This document shows, in pieces, positions 32,959 through 42,712 of a stretch of 64,000 nucleotides of DNA. The stretch is from assembly GCF_918697865.1 (NCBI RefSeq), contig NZ_CAKKMV010000004.1, positions 1 to 64,000 on the forward strand. The letters run 5' to 3'. Each line of letters begins with the position of its first letter. Position 1 is the first letter of the stretch. The position numbers were made by a program, and so were the translations under genes. The notes below the pieces were generated by a model, which was not told the origin of the DNA, searched no databases, and saw only the letters and a program-made list of their open reading frames with translations. This stretch comes from Massilia sp. Bi118. Its GTDB lineage: Bacteria > Pseudomonadota > Gammaproteobacteria > Burkholderiales > Burkholderiaceae_D.

Positions 32959-32966
32959 TCATACAT

Positions 32967-35405
32967 ATGTCGAGTCACTCCGCGGGCACCCATCCCGCCG
33001 CCAGCAAGGCCATCCCCGCCGCCGTCGCGCTGCTGCTCCTGAGCCTCAACGCCGGCGCGCAAACGGCCCCTGCCGACACCCGACCCACGCCAGCGGCGGC
33101 GGCCAAGCCGGCGCCCAAGGCAGAGGGCCGGACCGCGGTGAAGGCCGAGCCGCCGCAGGCCGAAGGCCAGATCGCCACCGTGAACGTGGTCAGCGAGCGC
33201 TCGAGCAACCGCGTCGACCGCCAGGTCTACGACATCAAGAACGACGCCAGCACCGCCGGCGCCTCGATCGGCGACGTGCTGAACAACGTGCCCTCGGTGA
33301 ACGTCGATCCGAACGGCACCGTGCGCCTGCGCGGCAGCGAGCGCGTGACGGTGCTGGTCGACGGCAAGCCCACCGCCCAGCTGCAGGGCGAGAACCGCGC
33401 CGCCGCCATCAATGCGCTGCCGGCCGAGAACTACGAATCGGTCCAGGTGATCAACAACCCGGGCGCGGAGTTCGGCAACGAAGCGGGCGGCGGCCCCATC
33501 CTGAACCTGATCTCGCGCCGCTACACCAAACCGGGCGGCAACGGCAGCATGGCCAGCACCATCGCCCCGGGCGGCCGCGGCAATGCCTTCGCCAACGGCA
33601 GCTACAGCGCCGGCTACGCCTCCGTGAACGGCAGCCTGAACCTGCGCCGCGACGGCAACGACAGCGAAACCGAACAGCTGCGCGAAGCCATCGATCCCAA
33701 GACCGGCGCCATCAACCGCCTGCGCCAGGACAGCCGCAACCACGGCATCAACACCTTCGTGCAGGCCGGCGTGGGCGGGCGCTACAACTACAACGAGCAG
33801 GACACCGTCACCGGCTCGGTCTCGGTCAACAAGCGCGGCAACGACAACGACTCGAACCAGCACTTCACGGATTTCCGTAACACGCAGGCGCCGGTGGTCG
33901 ACTACTTCACGCGCCGCAGGACCGAAGGCGATGCCCTCAACCACGAATTCGTGACCGGCTTCGAGCACCGCTTCAAGAACGACGGCGAAGCCCTGAAGGT
34001 CGACCTGCGCCACTCGTCGAACACGAACACCGCCGACACTTCGACCCTGTACCAGAGCGTGCAGACGCCCTGCGCCTGCGGTCCGGTGCTGCGCGACTAC
34101 GCCCAGGACGTCGAGACGCGCGTGCGCCTGACCGACCTGAGCACCGACTATTCGGGCAAGACCGGCCCGGGCTTCCTGAACGCCGGCGCGCGCTGGCAGC
34201 GCACCCAGCAGACGGCCGACAACCGCTATCTGTTCCTGACCGGCGGTGGTGGCCTGGACACCCGCCGCAGCAATCTGTTCGAGCTGGACCAGTCCGTGCT
34301 GGCAGTCTACGGCACCTACGAGATGCCGCTGAATAAGCTGTGGTCCTTCAAGAGCGGCATGCGGGTCGAGCGCACCGACCAGGACCTGGACCAGGTCACT
34401 ACCGGCATCCAGGCCACCAACCAGTACACCAGCTACCTGCCCAGCCTGTTCCTGACCTATAAACTGGACCCGAACTCGAACCTGCGCCTGTCCTACGCCG
34501 ACCGCATCTCGCGTCCCAACTCGGGCGAGCTGAACCCCTTCGTCAACTACGCCAACGATTACTACGTCAGCTCGGGCAACCCGCACCTGCACGCGGTCAA
34601 GCTGCACTCGCTGGAACTGGGCTACGAGACCAAGATCAAGGGCCTGATGCCGGTGAGCCTGCGCGGCTACCTGCGCCGCGAGTCCGATGTGATCACCGAG
34701 CGCCGCGTCTTCCTCGATGCGAACACGCTGCTGACCACGCGCGAAAACCTCGGCGACCGCCGCTCGGGCGGCCTCGAGTTCTCGGTGATGGGCATGATCC
34801 CGCCGAACATGAAGATCAAGGGCGTGGCGCTGCCGAACATCCGCTTCATGTTCAACGGGAACTGGGGCTTCATCGAGCAGGACCGCGTCGGCGCGCTGGG
34901 CCTGACTGGCGAGAAGCGTTCCTCGCCTTCGCTGCAGCTGCAGGGCGGCGGACAATGGCTGATCAACCCCATGAACACGCTGTCGGTGATGACCTTCCGC
35001 CAGGGTAAGCTGCTGTCCGGTGAAGGCTATCGCGAGCCCTTCGGCATGATGACGCTGGCCTACGAGCACAAGTTCGACAAGCGCCTGTCGCTGAACATCC
35101 GCGCCAACGACGTGCTGAATTCGACCGGCCAGAAGTTCCGCGTCGAGACCGACACGCTGCGCGACCGCCTTGAGACCACCGTGCACCAGCGCCGCATCTA
35201 CGTCGGCCTGCGCTACACCTTCGGCGGCGTGACCGGCAACGATGCGGTGCGCAATGCGATGGCGGCGGCCGGCGTCAACGTCGACAGCCCGGCGGCGCGC
35301 GAGGCGATCAGGCGCGCCCAGGAGATGCAGCAGGCGCAGGAGAAGGCGGCGCAGCCGCAGCCGCCCAACCCGCCGGCGCAGCCGCAGCCAGCCAAGCAGC
35401 AGTAA
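32967..35405 (+). CDS. TonB-dependent outer-membrane receptor
   Basis: An 812-residue outer-membrane receptor. It has a signal peptide (KAIPAAVALLLLSLNAGAQ), an Ala/Pro-rich spacer and a short TonB-box-like region (GQIATVNVVS). The plug has ASIGDVLNNVPSVNVDPNG, RLRGSERVTVLVDGKP and NNPGAEFGNEAGGGPILNL. A long beta barrel follows. The end is low complexity (QPPNPPAQPQPAKQQ), so the last barrel strand lies before it at FGGV. It belongs to the outer-membrane beta-barrel family. Ligand unknown. Confidence 0.9.
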   Translation: MSSHSAGTHPAASKAIPAAVALLLLSLNAGAQTAPADTRPTPAAAAKPAPKAEGRTAVKAEPPQAEGQIATVNVVSERSSNRVDRQVYDIKNDASTAGASIGDVLNNVPSVNVDPNGTVRLRGSERVTVLVDGKPTAQLQGENRAAAINALPAENYESVQVINNPGAEFGNEAGGGPILNLISRRYTKPGGNGSMASTIAPGGRGNAFANGSYSAGYASVNGSLNLRRDGNDSETEQLREAIDPKTGAINRLRQDSRNHGINTFVQAGVGGRYNYNEQDTVTGSVSVNKRGNDNDSNQHFTDFRNTQAPVVDYFTRRRTEGDALNHEFVTGFEHRFKNDGEALKVDLRHSSNTNTADTSTLYQSVQTPCACGPVLRDYAQDVETRVRLTDLSTDYSGKTGPGFLNAGARWQRTQQTADNRYLFLTGGGGLDTRRSNLFELDQSVLAVYGTYEMPLNKLWSFKSGMRVERTDQDLDQVTTGIQATNQYTSYLPSLFLTYKLDPNSNLRLSYADRISRPNSGELNPFVNYANDYYVSSGNPHLHAVKLHSLELGYETKIKGLMPVSLRGYLRRESDVITERRVFLDANTLLTTRENLGDRRSGGLEFSVMGMIPPNMKIKGVALPNIRFMFNGNWGFIEQDRVGALGLTGEKRSSPSLQLQGGGQWLINPMNTLSVMTFRQGKLLSGEGYREPFGMMTLAYEHKFDKRLSLNIRANDVLNSTGQKFRVETDTLRDRLETTVHQRRIYVGLRYTFGGVTGNDAVRNAMAAAGVNVDSPAAREAIRRAQEMQQAQEKAAQPQPPNPPAQPQPAKQQ

Positions 35406-35415
35406 GCGCTTCGGC

Positions 35416-36702
35416 TTACTTCCTGAAGGGTCCCCAGCCGGGGGCCTTGATGGCCGCCGTCCGCGCCGTCAGGCTGTGCTTGACGCGCCCGTCGACCGAC
35501 ACCACGGCAAGCGCACCGCGGCCATCGGCCTCGCCGGCATAGACGATGTACTTGCCGTTTGGCGCAAAGCTCGGCTCGGTGGCGCCCTCGGCCAGGCGCT
35601 GCTCCTGGCCGCTGGCGAGGTCCATCGCATACAGGCAGTAGTTGCCGTCGACGCGCGCAATCCACGCCAGCGTGGTGCCGTCGGGCGAGATGCGCGGCGA
35701 GATATTGAAATTGCCGTTGAAGGTCACGCGGGCCGGCTGGCCGCCGTTCACGCTCATCCTGTAGATCTGCGGGCCGCCGCTGCGGTCGCTCAGGAAATAC
35801 AGGCTCTGGCCGTCGCCGGAGAACTGCGCTTCGGTGTCGATGGCCTTGCTGTTCGAAACGCGGCGCACCCCGCTGCCATCGGCGTTCATGACGTAGATTT
35901 GCGTATTGCCGGTCGTCGACAGCGACACCGCCAGCTTCGTGCCGTCCGGCGACCATGCCGGCGCCGAGTTGTTACCCTTGAAGTTGGCCACGACCGCGCT
36001 GCGGCCGGTCCGCAGATCGTGCACGTGCACCACCGGCTTGTTCATGTCGATGGCAACGTAGGCGAGCCTGCTGCCGTCCGGCGACCAGACCGGCGACACG
36101 ATGGATTCGCGCCCGCCGGCGGCCAGCTGTTCGTTTTCGCCGTCGGCGTCGGCCACCATGAGTTCGTACTTGTGCGGGCCGGGCGCCGGATTCACCTTGA
36201 CGTAGGCGATGCGCGTTGCGAACACGCCGCGCACGCCGGTCAGCTTTTCGTAGACGTCGTCGGCGATCCGGTGCGCTTCCAGCCGCAGGTTTTGCGGCGC
36301 GGCGGCATCGTTCAGTTGCGAGAGCTGGGTCTGCTTGACCGCGTCGAGCAGCTTGTAGCGCACCTGGAAGCGGCCATCGGCCAGCTTCTGTACCGAGCCC
36401 ACCACCAGCGCATCGGCGCCGCCGGCCTTGAAGGCCGCCAGGTCGACATTGGCGGTATCCGCGATGGTCTGCTGTACGTCGATGACCTTGAACACGCCGC
36501 TGCGCTCGAGGTCGGCGCGGATGATCGCCGAGACCTGGTTCGGGCCGGCGGCTTCGTCGGCAAAGGCCGCGACGGCGACCGGGATCTGCTTGTTGCCGAC
36601 GCCGGCGATGTCCACGCGCAGTTGGGCATGGGCGGCCATGCTTGCGAGCAGGGTCGCGGAAAACTTTTGGGTAAGACAGTGTAAAAGGCGACTTGCACGC
36701 AA
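35416..36702 (-). CDS. tolB: TolB-type translocation protein (orphan copy)
   Basis: A 428-residue periplasmic protein with signal peptide (SATLLASMAAHAQ), the N-terminal TolB domain (VAVAAFADEA, GVFKVID), and a six-bladed beta propeller with WSPDGSRLAYVA, WSPDGTKLAVS, NADGSGVRR and SPDGTTLAW. TolB helps maintain the outer membrane with Pal. No tolQRA or pal is adjacent: the neighbours are yciH and a TonB receptor. It could be a second TolB. Convergent with the receptor gene, separated by ten bases. Confidence 0.88.
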   Translation of the reverse strand: MRASRLLHCLTQKFSATLLASMAAHAQLRVDIAGVGNKQIPVAVAAFADEAAGPNQVSAIIRADLERSGVFKVIDVQQTIADTANVDLAAFKAGGADALVVGSVQKLADGRFQVRYKLLDAVKQTQLSQLNDAAAPQNLRLEAHRIADDVYEKLTGVRGVFATRIAYVKVNPAPGPHKYELMVADADGENEQLAAGGRESIVSPVWSPDGSRLAYVAIDMNKPVVHVHDLRTGRSAVVANFKGNNSAPAWSPDGTKLAVSLSTTGNTQIYVMNADGSGVRRVSNSKAIDTEAQFSGDGQSLYFLSDRSGGPQIYRMSVNGGQPARVTFNGNFNISPRISPDGTTLAWIARVDGNYCLYAMDLASGQEQRLAEGATEPSFAPNGKYIVYAGEADGRGALAVVSVDGRVKHSLTARTAAIKAPGWGPFRK

Positions 36703-36724
36703 GGCAAGTATTTTCAGCTTGCCC

Positions 36725-37081
36725 TCAACCGCCCGCGCGCTTCGGGTCGTGGCCGAGTTTCTTGAGTGTTTCCATGACCAGGTCGCAATGGTCGCCCTGG
36801 ATTTCGATGACGCCGTCCTTCACGGTGCCGCCGGAACCGCAAGCCGTGCGCAGCTGCTTGCCGAGCGCGGCCAGTGCGACGGCGTCGAGTGCAACGCCCT
36901 TGACCAGGGTGACGCACTTGCCGCCGCGGCCCTTGGTCTGGCGCGAGACGCGTATGACGCCGTCGCCGACGATGACGGGTTTCGCCTCGCACGCGCAGGC
37001 GGCGAGCGGCTGGCGGCAATCGGGGCACATGCGGCCGGTTTCGGTGGAGTAGACGAGGCCGCTGTTGGAACTGCTTTTCAT
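36725..37081 (-). CDS. yciH: YciH, SUI1/eIF1-like translation factor
   Basis: A 118-residue protein with an N-terminal zinc-ribbon-like CPDCRQPLAACAC. The SUI1 domain has KGRGGKCVTLVKGV, KQLRTACGSGGTVKDG and QGDHCDLV. It is the bacterial homologue of eIF1 and modulates initiation fidelity. The start at 37081 fits the family; the longer frame adds 37 unrelated residues. It is 22 bases upstream of tolB. Confidence 0.92.
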   Translation of the reverse strand: MKSSSNSGLVYSTETGRMCPDCRQPLAACACEAKPVIVGDGVIRVSRQTKGRGGKCVTLVKGVALDAVALAALGKQLRTACGSGGTVKDGVIEIQGDHCDLVMETLKKLGHDPKRAGG

Positions 37082-37224
37082 ACTGTGAGGCGAACGAGTT
37101 GGAATCGACGGAGCGGAATATACAGGGGCAGGCCGGCGAGTAGCAAATAAAAAACCCGCAAGGGAAGAGGGTGGCCATTCATGGTATTGCAATATACTAA
37201 AGAACTCTCAACCGTGGAGCCGCT

Positions 37225-37731
37225 ATGTCCCTTCGACGACTGCCATTCTGCGCGACGATCGCAATCGGCCTGGGCTTGTTTCCGACTGCCCAGGCGCAGG
37301 GAAGCCGCGTCACCGACGCCACCCTGGCGGGATATTACGCGGTCTACCAGAACCCATTCGTGATCGGATTGCGCAAGGAGTTGGACGCCTATATCGCACT
37401 GAAGCAAGGAAAATCCGAGAAATGGCACGGCCGGGGCAGGACCGATAAGGCAATGCTGGAGCGTGCCGATCTCGAGCAGGTCGACAGCCAATATCTATCC
37501 AGCCGTTTCACCGTCTATAAAATCGAAGGCCAGCCCTTCACCGGCGGGCGCCAGGTGTCGATTCTGTTTATCGAAAAGCCGGACCGCATCTTCAAGGCCT
37601 GGATGTACCTGACCGGCGACGGCATCTACGAACTGCGCGGCTTCAAGGATTCGGGCATCACGCCGGAGCAGATCGCCGTGATGCGCAAATCCTACGAGAA
37701 GCTCATGCTGGACAGGGAGCACGCCCTGTAA
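37225..37731 (+). CDS. Small secreted hypothetical protein
   Basis: A 168-residue protein with signal peptide (FCATIAIGLGLFPTAQAQ). The mature part has GYYAVYQNPFVIGLRKELDAYIALKQG (read in parts) and a beta-rich core (SRFTVYKIEG, GRQVSILFIEKPDRIF, KAWMYLTGDGIYELRGF). No family recognised. It has its own promoter region divergent from yciH and a terminator after it. Confidence 0.7.
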   Translation: MSLRRLPFCATIAIGLGLFPTAQAQGSRVTDATLAGYYAVYQNPFVIGLRKELDAYIALKQGKSEKWHGRGRTDKAMLERADLEQVDSQYLSSRFTVYKIEGQPFTGGRQVSILFIEKPDRIFKAWMYLTGDGIYELRGFKDSGITPEQIAVMRKSYEKLMLDREHAL

Positions 37732-37751
37732 TACGGCGCCGTCGCCAAACG

Positions 37752-37785
37752 AAAACGGCAGCCCGAAAGCTGCCGTTTCTTATTG
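37752..37785. terminator. Bidirectional rho-independent terminator
   Basis: AAACGGCAGC / GCTGCCGTTT with a loop of about six bases, with T-runs on both strands. It separates the convergent secreted protein and POT transporter genes. Confidence 0.88.
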
Positions 37786-37819
37786 AAGTGGGGCCTGCAA
37801 TCTGTGCCCCCGTCTTCGA

Positions 37820-39322
37820 TCACTTCACGCCATGCATCAGCTTCTGGATCAGCGGCGCAATCAGGAACAGCAGCACGCCCGAGCCGATCAGGGCCCAGAA
37901 ACCGAAGGTGTAGCCACCCAGCGCCGATTCCACGCTCATGCCTTTTTCGCCCGACACCATCGAGGCGAAGATGCCCGACAGGTTGTTGCCGATACCGGTC
38001 GACAGGAACCAGCCGCCCATGCCCAGGCCGACCAGGCGGACCGGGGCCAGCTTGGTGACCATCGACAGGCCGATCGGCGACAGGCAGAGCTCACCGATGG
38101 ACTGGATCACGTAGACCATGAACAGGGTCCAGAACGGGATCTTGGAATCCTGGCCGACCAGGTGCTGCAGCGCGAACATCAGCAGCAGGAAGGCGAGGCC
38201 GTTGAAGATCAGGCCCAGGCCGAATTTGCGCGGGATCGACGGATTGGCGCGGCCCATCTTGACCCAGATGGCGGCCACGATCGGCGCGCAGACGATGATC
38301 GCGATCGAGTTCACCGACTGGAACCAGCCGACCGGGAATTCCCAGTCGCCGAAGGTGCGGCGCACGATGTTCTTCGCCAGGAAGGTGAAGGAGCTGCCGG
38401 CCTGCTCGAAGAAGCACCAGAACATGATGTTGAAGAAGAAGATCAGCAGCATGGCGATGGTCTTGTCGCGCGCGACCTTGCCGTTGCGGATGCCTTCGAC
38501 CATCAGCATGATCGCCAGCACGATGAACAGCACCGACAGGATGCCCTGGATGGTGTCCGCGCCCAGCTTCAGCAGGTAGTAGACGACCGGGATCACGACG
38601 GCGGAACCGACGATCACGCCGATCAGGCGGGTCGTGCTGGCCAGTTCGCCGACCGGCGCGCCGATGCCCTTCAGGCCCTTGCGGCCGATCTGGAACCAGA
38701 CCAGCGACAGCAGCATGCCGACGCCGGCGGCGAAGAACACGACCTTGTACGCCGGCACGCCGGTGCTGCCGGCCATGGCGTTGGCCAGGATGCCGGTCAG
38801 GATCGGGGCGATGAAGGCGCCGCTGTTGATGCCCATGTAGAAGATGGTGAAGCCGGAGTCGCGGCGCTCGTCGCCGACGGCGTACAGCTGGCCGACCATG
38901 GTCGAGATGTTCGGCTTGAACATGCCGTTGCCGACGATGATCGTCGCCAGGCCGAGCTTGAACACGTTCGGATCGGGGACGGTGATGGCGAACAGGCCGG
39001 CCGCCATGAAGGCCGCGCCGACCAGGATCGAGCGCTGGTAGCCGATCACGCGGTCGGCGACGTAGCCGCCGAAGACGGCGCCGGCGTAGACCAGCGCCAG
39101 GTAGGAACCGTAGGTCAGGTTGGCATCGGCTTCGCCGACGCCGCTGCCGCCGTAGAACTGGGCGACGATGTAGAGCACCAGGGCCCAACGGATGCCGTAG
39201 AAAGCGAAGCGTTCCCAGAATTCGGTCATGAACAGCATCCACAGCGGCGCTGGGTGTCCCATGATCTGTTTGAATTCCGGGATCGCCTTCTGTTCGACGG
39301 TAGAAGTAGCTGCACCGCTCAT
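37820..39322 (-). CDS. POT/PTR family peptide transporter
   Basis: A 500-residue major-facilitator transporter with 12 to 14 helices. POT hallmarks: FMTEFWERFAFYG (ExxER motif), GGYVADRVIGYQRS, YMGINSGAFIAPI and LSPIGLSMVTKLAP. It takes up di- and tripeptides by proton symport. The ATG at 39322 has GGGAGGAA upstream. Regulation is not evident. Confidence 0.93.
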   Translation of the reverse strand: MSGAATSTVEQKAIPEFKQIMGHPAPLWMLFMTEFWERFAFYGIRWALVLYIVAQFYGGSGVGEADANLTYGSYLALVYAGAVFGGYVADRVIGYQRSILVGAAFMAAGLFAITVPDPNVFKLGLATIIVGNGMFKPNISTMVGQLYAVGDERRDSGFTIFYMGINSGAFIAPILTGILANAMAGSTGVPAYKVVFFAAGVGMLLSLVWFQIGRKGLKGIGAPVGELASTTRLIGVIVGSAVVIPVVYYLLKLGADTIQGILSVLFIVLAIMLMVEGIRNGKVARDKTIAMLLIFFFNIMFWCFFEQAGSSFTFLAKNIVRRTFGDWEFPVGWFQSVNSIAIIVCAPIVAAIWVKMGRANPSIPRKFGLGLIFNGLAFLLLMFALQHLVGQDSKIPFWTLFMVYVIQSIGELCLSPIGLSMVTKLAPVRLVGLGMGGWFLSTGIGNNLSGIFASMVSGEKGMSVESALGGYTFGFWALIGSGVLLFLIAPLIQKLMHGVK

Positions 39323-39578
39323 GCGGTTCCTCCCCAAATACGTTTTATAAGAATAGGAATGGCTGGACCAGATGCCTGCATTGTGTGCGGGCGCAAATCC
39401 AGTAGCGTCGCATTTTAGAGGAAATCCTGCTCGTTAAGGCAACTTTTTCCTGCTCAACAGTATTGACACGAAAAGCCTGCGCAAGCGTGGGGGCAAACTG
39501 TGTTCAGATGTCGTATATTGGCGTAAAAGCTGTACGGAAACACCTCAGCACAGATAGACGAAAGAAAGGGAAGAGAAC

Positions 39579-40949
39579 ATGACGAACGACGTTGTCGACA
39601 CATTGATTTCCCCGGAAGGGCGCCTCGAAGTATTGTCCAAGGCGGAAGTGGCAAAGCTGCTCGATACCAGCCAGGGCGGCCTGTACCAGGTCTTCCGCAA
39701 ATGCGCGCTGGCGGTGCTGAACTCGGGCAGTTCGATCGACGACGGCAAGGAACTCCTGGAACGCTACAAGGATTTCGACATCAAGATCATCCAGCGCGAA
39801 CGCGGCATCAAGCTCGATATCCGCAGCGCGCCGGCCCATGCCTTCGTCGACGGCAAGATGATCAAAGGTATCCACGAGCACCTGTTTTCAGTGCTGCGCG
39901 ATATCGTCTACGTGAGCTTCGAGGTGACGGACAATCCGCGCTTCGACCTGAACCGGCCGGAAGGCATCACCGACGCCGTCTTCCACATCCTGCGCAACGC
40001 CAACGTGATCCAGCCGCAGCGCAATCCGAACCTGGTGGTGTGCTGGGGCGGCCACTCGATCAACCGCGTCGAGTACAACTACTCGAAGCATGTCGGCTAC
40101 CAGCTCGGCCTGCGCGAACTGGACATTTGCACCGGCTGCGGTCCGGGCGCGATGAAGGGCCCGATGAAGGGCGCCACCATCGGCCATGCCAAGCAGCGCC
40201 TGCAGGGCGGCCGCTATCTCGGCATCTCCGAACCGGGCATCATCGCCGCGGAATCGCCGAACCCGATCGTCAACGACCTGGTGATCATGCCGGACATCGA
40301 GAAGCGTCTCGAAGCCTTTGTGCGTACCGGCCATGGCATCGTCGTGTTTCCGGGCGGCGCCGGCACCGCCGAGGAAATCCTCTACATCCTCGGCATCCTG
40401 CTGCACCCGGAAAATGCCGAGGTGCCGTTCCCGCTGGTGTTCACCGGGCCTTCGACGGCCAAGGAATACTTCGAGCAGATCGACCATTTCATCGGCCTGA
40501 CCCTGGGCGCGGAAGCGCAGAAGCGCTACCAGATCATCGTCGACGATCCGGAAGCCGTGGCCCAGGCGATGCACACCGGGATCCGCCAGGTGCGCGAATT
40601 CCGCAAGTCGCGCAGCGACGCCTACTACTTCAACTGGGGCCTGAAGATCGACCCCGAATTCCAGAAGCCGTTCAAGCCGACCCACGAAAACATGCGCAGC
40701 CTGTCGCTGCACAAGGGCCAGGAAACGCACCTGCTGGCGGCCAATCTGCGCCGGGCGTTTTCGGGCGTGGTGGCGGGGAACGTGAAGGAAGAGGGGATCC
40801 GCGAAATCGAAAAGTACGGCAAGTTCGAGATCCACGGCGAGGAGGAGATCATGGCGCCGATGGACAGGCTGCTGCAGTCGTTCGTGGAGCAGAGCCGGAT
40901 GAAGTTGCCGGGGAAGGAATATATTCCTTGTTATCGGGTGGTGCGTTAG
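39579..40949 (+). CDS. ppnN: Nucleosidase PpnN
   Basis: A 456-residue pyrimidine/purine nucleotide 5'-monophosphate nucleosidase, which splits nucleotides into base and ribose 5-phosphate. It has an N-terminal domain, the central LOG-family fold with CTGCGPGAMKGPMKGA and FPGGAGTAEE, and a C-terminal domain. E. coli PpnN is controlled by (p)ppGpp. Monocistronic, with a dispersed repeat and a terminator after it. Confidence 0.95.
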   Translation: MTNDVVDTLISPEGRLEVLSKAEVAKLLDTSQGGLYQVFRKCALAVLNSGSSIDDGKELLERYKDFDIKIIQRERGIKLDIRSAPAHAFVDGKMIKGIHEHLFSVLRDIVYVSFEVTDNPRFDLNRPEGITDAVFHILRNANVIQPQRNPNLVVCWGGHSINRVEYNYSKHVGYQLGLRELDICTGCGPGAMKGPMKGATIGHAKQRLQGGRYLGISEPGIIAAESPNPIVNDLVIMPDIEKRLEAFVRTGHGIVVFPGGAGTAEEILYILGILLHPENAEVPFPLVFTGPSTAKEYFEQIDHFIGLTLGAEAQKRYQIIVDDPEAVAQAMHTGIRQVREFRKSRSDAYYFNWGLKIDPEFQKPFKPTHENMRSLSLHKGQETHLLAANLRRAFSGVVAGNVKEEGIREIEKYGKFEIHGEEEIMAPMDRLLQSFVEQSRMKLPGKEYIPCYRVVR

Positions 40950-40958
40950 CCCGAAGAC

Positions 40959-41040
40959 CGTCGTCCCCGCGCAGGCGGGGACCCAAGTTTGTTCGCAGGC
41001 CACTCGCGCAACTTGGGTTCCCGCCTGCGCGGGAACGACG
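40959..41040. repeat. dRS3-like dispersed inverted repeat, copy 4
   Basis: Opposed units CGTCGTCCCCGCGCAGGCGG and CCGCCTGCGCGGGAACGACG flank CCCAAGTT ... AACTTGGG. It begins nine bases after the ppnN stop, between convergent genes. Confidence 0.9.
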
Positions 41041-41052
41041 GGCCAACAACAT

Positions 41053-41092
41053 AAAAAAGGCGCGAACGGTTTCCCGTTTCGCGCCTTTTTCC
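41053..41092. terminator. Bidirectional rho-independent terminator
   Basis: AAAAAGGCGCGAA / TTTCGCGCCTTTTT stem-loop, with T-runs on both strands. It lies between ppnN and lysS. Confidence 0.92.
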
Positions 41093-41115
41093 TTACGCAT
41101 TACGCAAATCCGTAA

Positions 41116-42684
41116 TCAATCTTCCTTGCGCAGGTGCGGGAACAGCAGCACATCGCGAATGTTCGGCGAGTCCGTCAGGATCATGATCAGGCGGTCGATG
41201 CCGATACCGCAGCCGCCGGTCGGCGGCAGGCCGTATTCCAGCGCGCGGATGTAGTCGGCGTCGTAGAACATCGCCTCTTCATCGCCGGCGTCCTTGGCGG
41301 CCACCTGGGCCTGGAAGCGGGCTGCCTGGTCTTCCGGATCGTTCAGCTCCGAGAAGCCGTTGGCGATTTCGCGGCCCACCATGAACAGCTCGAAGCGCTC
41401 GGTGATGCCTTCGCGGGTGTCGGAAGCGCGCGCCAGCGGCGAGACTTCGACCGGGTAGTCGATGATGAAGGTCGGCTCCCACAACTGGGCTTCGGCGGTC
41501 TCTTCGAACAGCGACAGCTGCAGCGCGCCCAGGCCCGAGATCACGTGCGGCTTCACGCCGAACTTCTCTTTCAATTCCTTCTTCAGGAACTCGGCGTCAT
41601 GCAGCTGCTCGTCGGTGTACTCCGGCGCGTACTTGTTGATCGCTTCGACAATCGTCAGCCTGTGGAAGGGCTTGCCCAGGTCCAGCTGGCGGCCGCCATA
41701 GGTCAGGTCGGCGGTGCCGTGGGCGTCGACCGCGGCCTGGCGGATCACGGCCTCGGTATAGTCCATCAGCCACTTGTAGTCGGTGTAGGCGGCGTAGAAC
41801 TCCATCATCGTGAATTCCGGATTGTGGCGGATCGAGACGCCTTCGTTGCGGAAGTTACGGTTGATTTCGAATACGCGGTCGAAGCCGCCGACCACCAGGC
41901 GCTTCAGGTACAGCTCAGGCGCGATACGCAGGAACATCTGCATGTCCAGCGCGTTGTGGTGGGTGATGAAAGGCTTGGCCGCGGCGCCGCCCGGGATCGG
42001 GTGCAGCATCGGGGTCTCGACTTCCATGAACTGGTTGTCCTGCATGAAGCGGCGGATCGACGCGATCGCGGCGGTACGCGCCTTGAAGGTGCGGCGCGTC
42101 TCTTCGTTCATGATCAGGTCGACGTAGCGCTGGCGATATTTCGTTTCCTGATCCGCCAGGCCGTGGAACTTGTCCGGCAGCGGGCGCAGCGACTTGGTGA
42201 TCAGGCGCAGCTTGGCGACCTTCACGGTCAGCTCGTCGGTCTTGGTCTTGAACAGCGTGCCTTCGACGCCCAGGATGTCGCCCAGGTCATAGTGGCGCAG
42301 GGCTTCCATCGCTTCCTCGCCGGTGTTGTCGAGGGTGACGTAGATCTGGATGCGGCCGTCGGCGCGCGGGCCCGAGGCGTCCTGCAGGGTCGCGAAGGCG
42401 GCCTTCTTGCCGGCTTCGCGCTTGAGCATCATGCGGCCGGCCAGCACCACCTGCTGCGGCTCGGCTTCCAGCTGCTCGCGGGTCCAGCCGCCGTAGGTTT
42501 CGGTCAGGTCGGCGGCCTTGTGCTGCGGGACGAAGTCGTTCGGGAAGGCGATGCCTTTTTCGCGCACGGCGGCCAGCTTGACGCGGCGCTCGGCGATGAT
42601 CTTGTTGTCGTCGGCCTGCAGGGTGCTTTGCTGTTCCTGGCCGCCTTGTACTTGGCTGTTCTGTTCTTGGTTTTCGGTGCTCAT
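41116..42684 (-). CDS. lysS: Lysyl-tRNA synthetase, class II
   Basis: A 522-residue enzyme. Gln-rich start, then an OB-fold anticodon-binding domain (residues 60-190). The class II core has motif 1 region FLETETPML-like (EVETPMLHP), motif 2 [20 protein letters not shown] and motif 3 [13 protein letters not shown]. It charges tRNA-Lys. ATG at 42684 is selected for family length. It is the last gene of the prfB-HAD-lysS operon. Confidence 0.96.
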   Translation of the reverse strand: MSTENQEQNSQVQGGQEQQSTLQADDNKIIAERRVKLAAVREKGIAFPNDFVPQHKAADLTETYGGWTREQLEAEPQQVVLAGRMMLKREAGKKAAFATLQDASGPRADGRIQIYVTLDNTGEEAMEALRHYDLGDILGVEGTLFKTKTDELTVKVAKLRLITKSLRPLPDKFHGLADQETKYRQRYVDLIMNEETRRTFKARTAAIASIRRFMQDNQFMEVETPMLHPIPGGAAAKPFITHHNALDMQMFLRIAPELYLKRLVVGGFDRVFEINRNFRNEGVSIRHNPEFTMMEFYAAYTDYKWLMDYTEAVIRQAAVDAHGTADLTYGGRQLDLGKPFHRLTIVEAINKYAPEYTDEQLHDAEFLKKELKEKFGVKPHVISGLGALQLSLFEETAEAQLWEPTFIIDYPVEVSPLARASDTREGITERFELFMVGREIANGFSELNDPEDQAARFQAQVAAKDAGDEEAMFYDADYIRALEYGLPPTGGCGIGIDRLIMILTDSPNIRDVLLFPHLRKED

Positions 42685-42712
42685 ATCAGGTTTTATCTTG
42701 TCTAGTATTGGT

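Noticed and set aside
35401-35422. Hairpin AGTAAGC / GCTTACT as a terminator between the TonB receptor and tolB
   Set aside because: The stem is short and there is no T-run on either strand.
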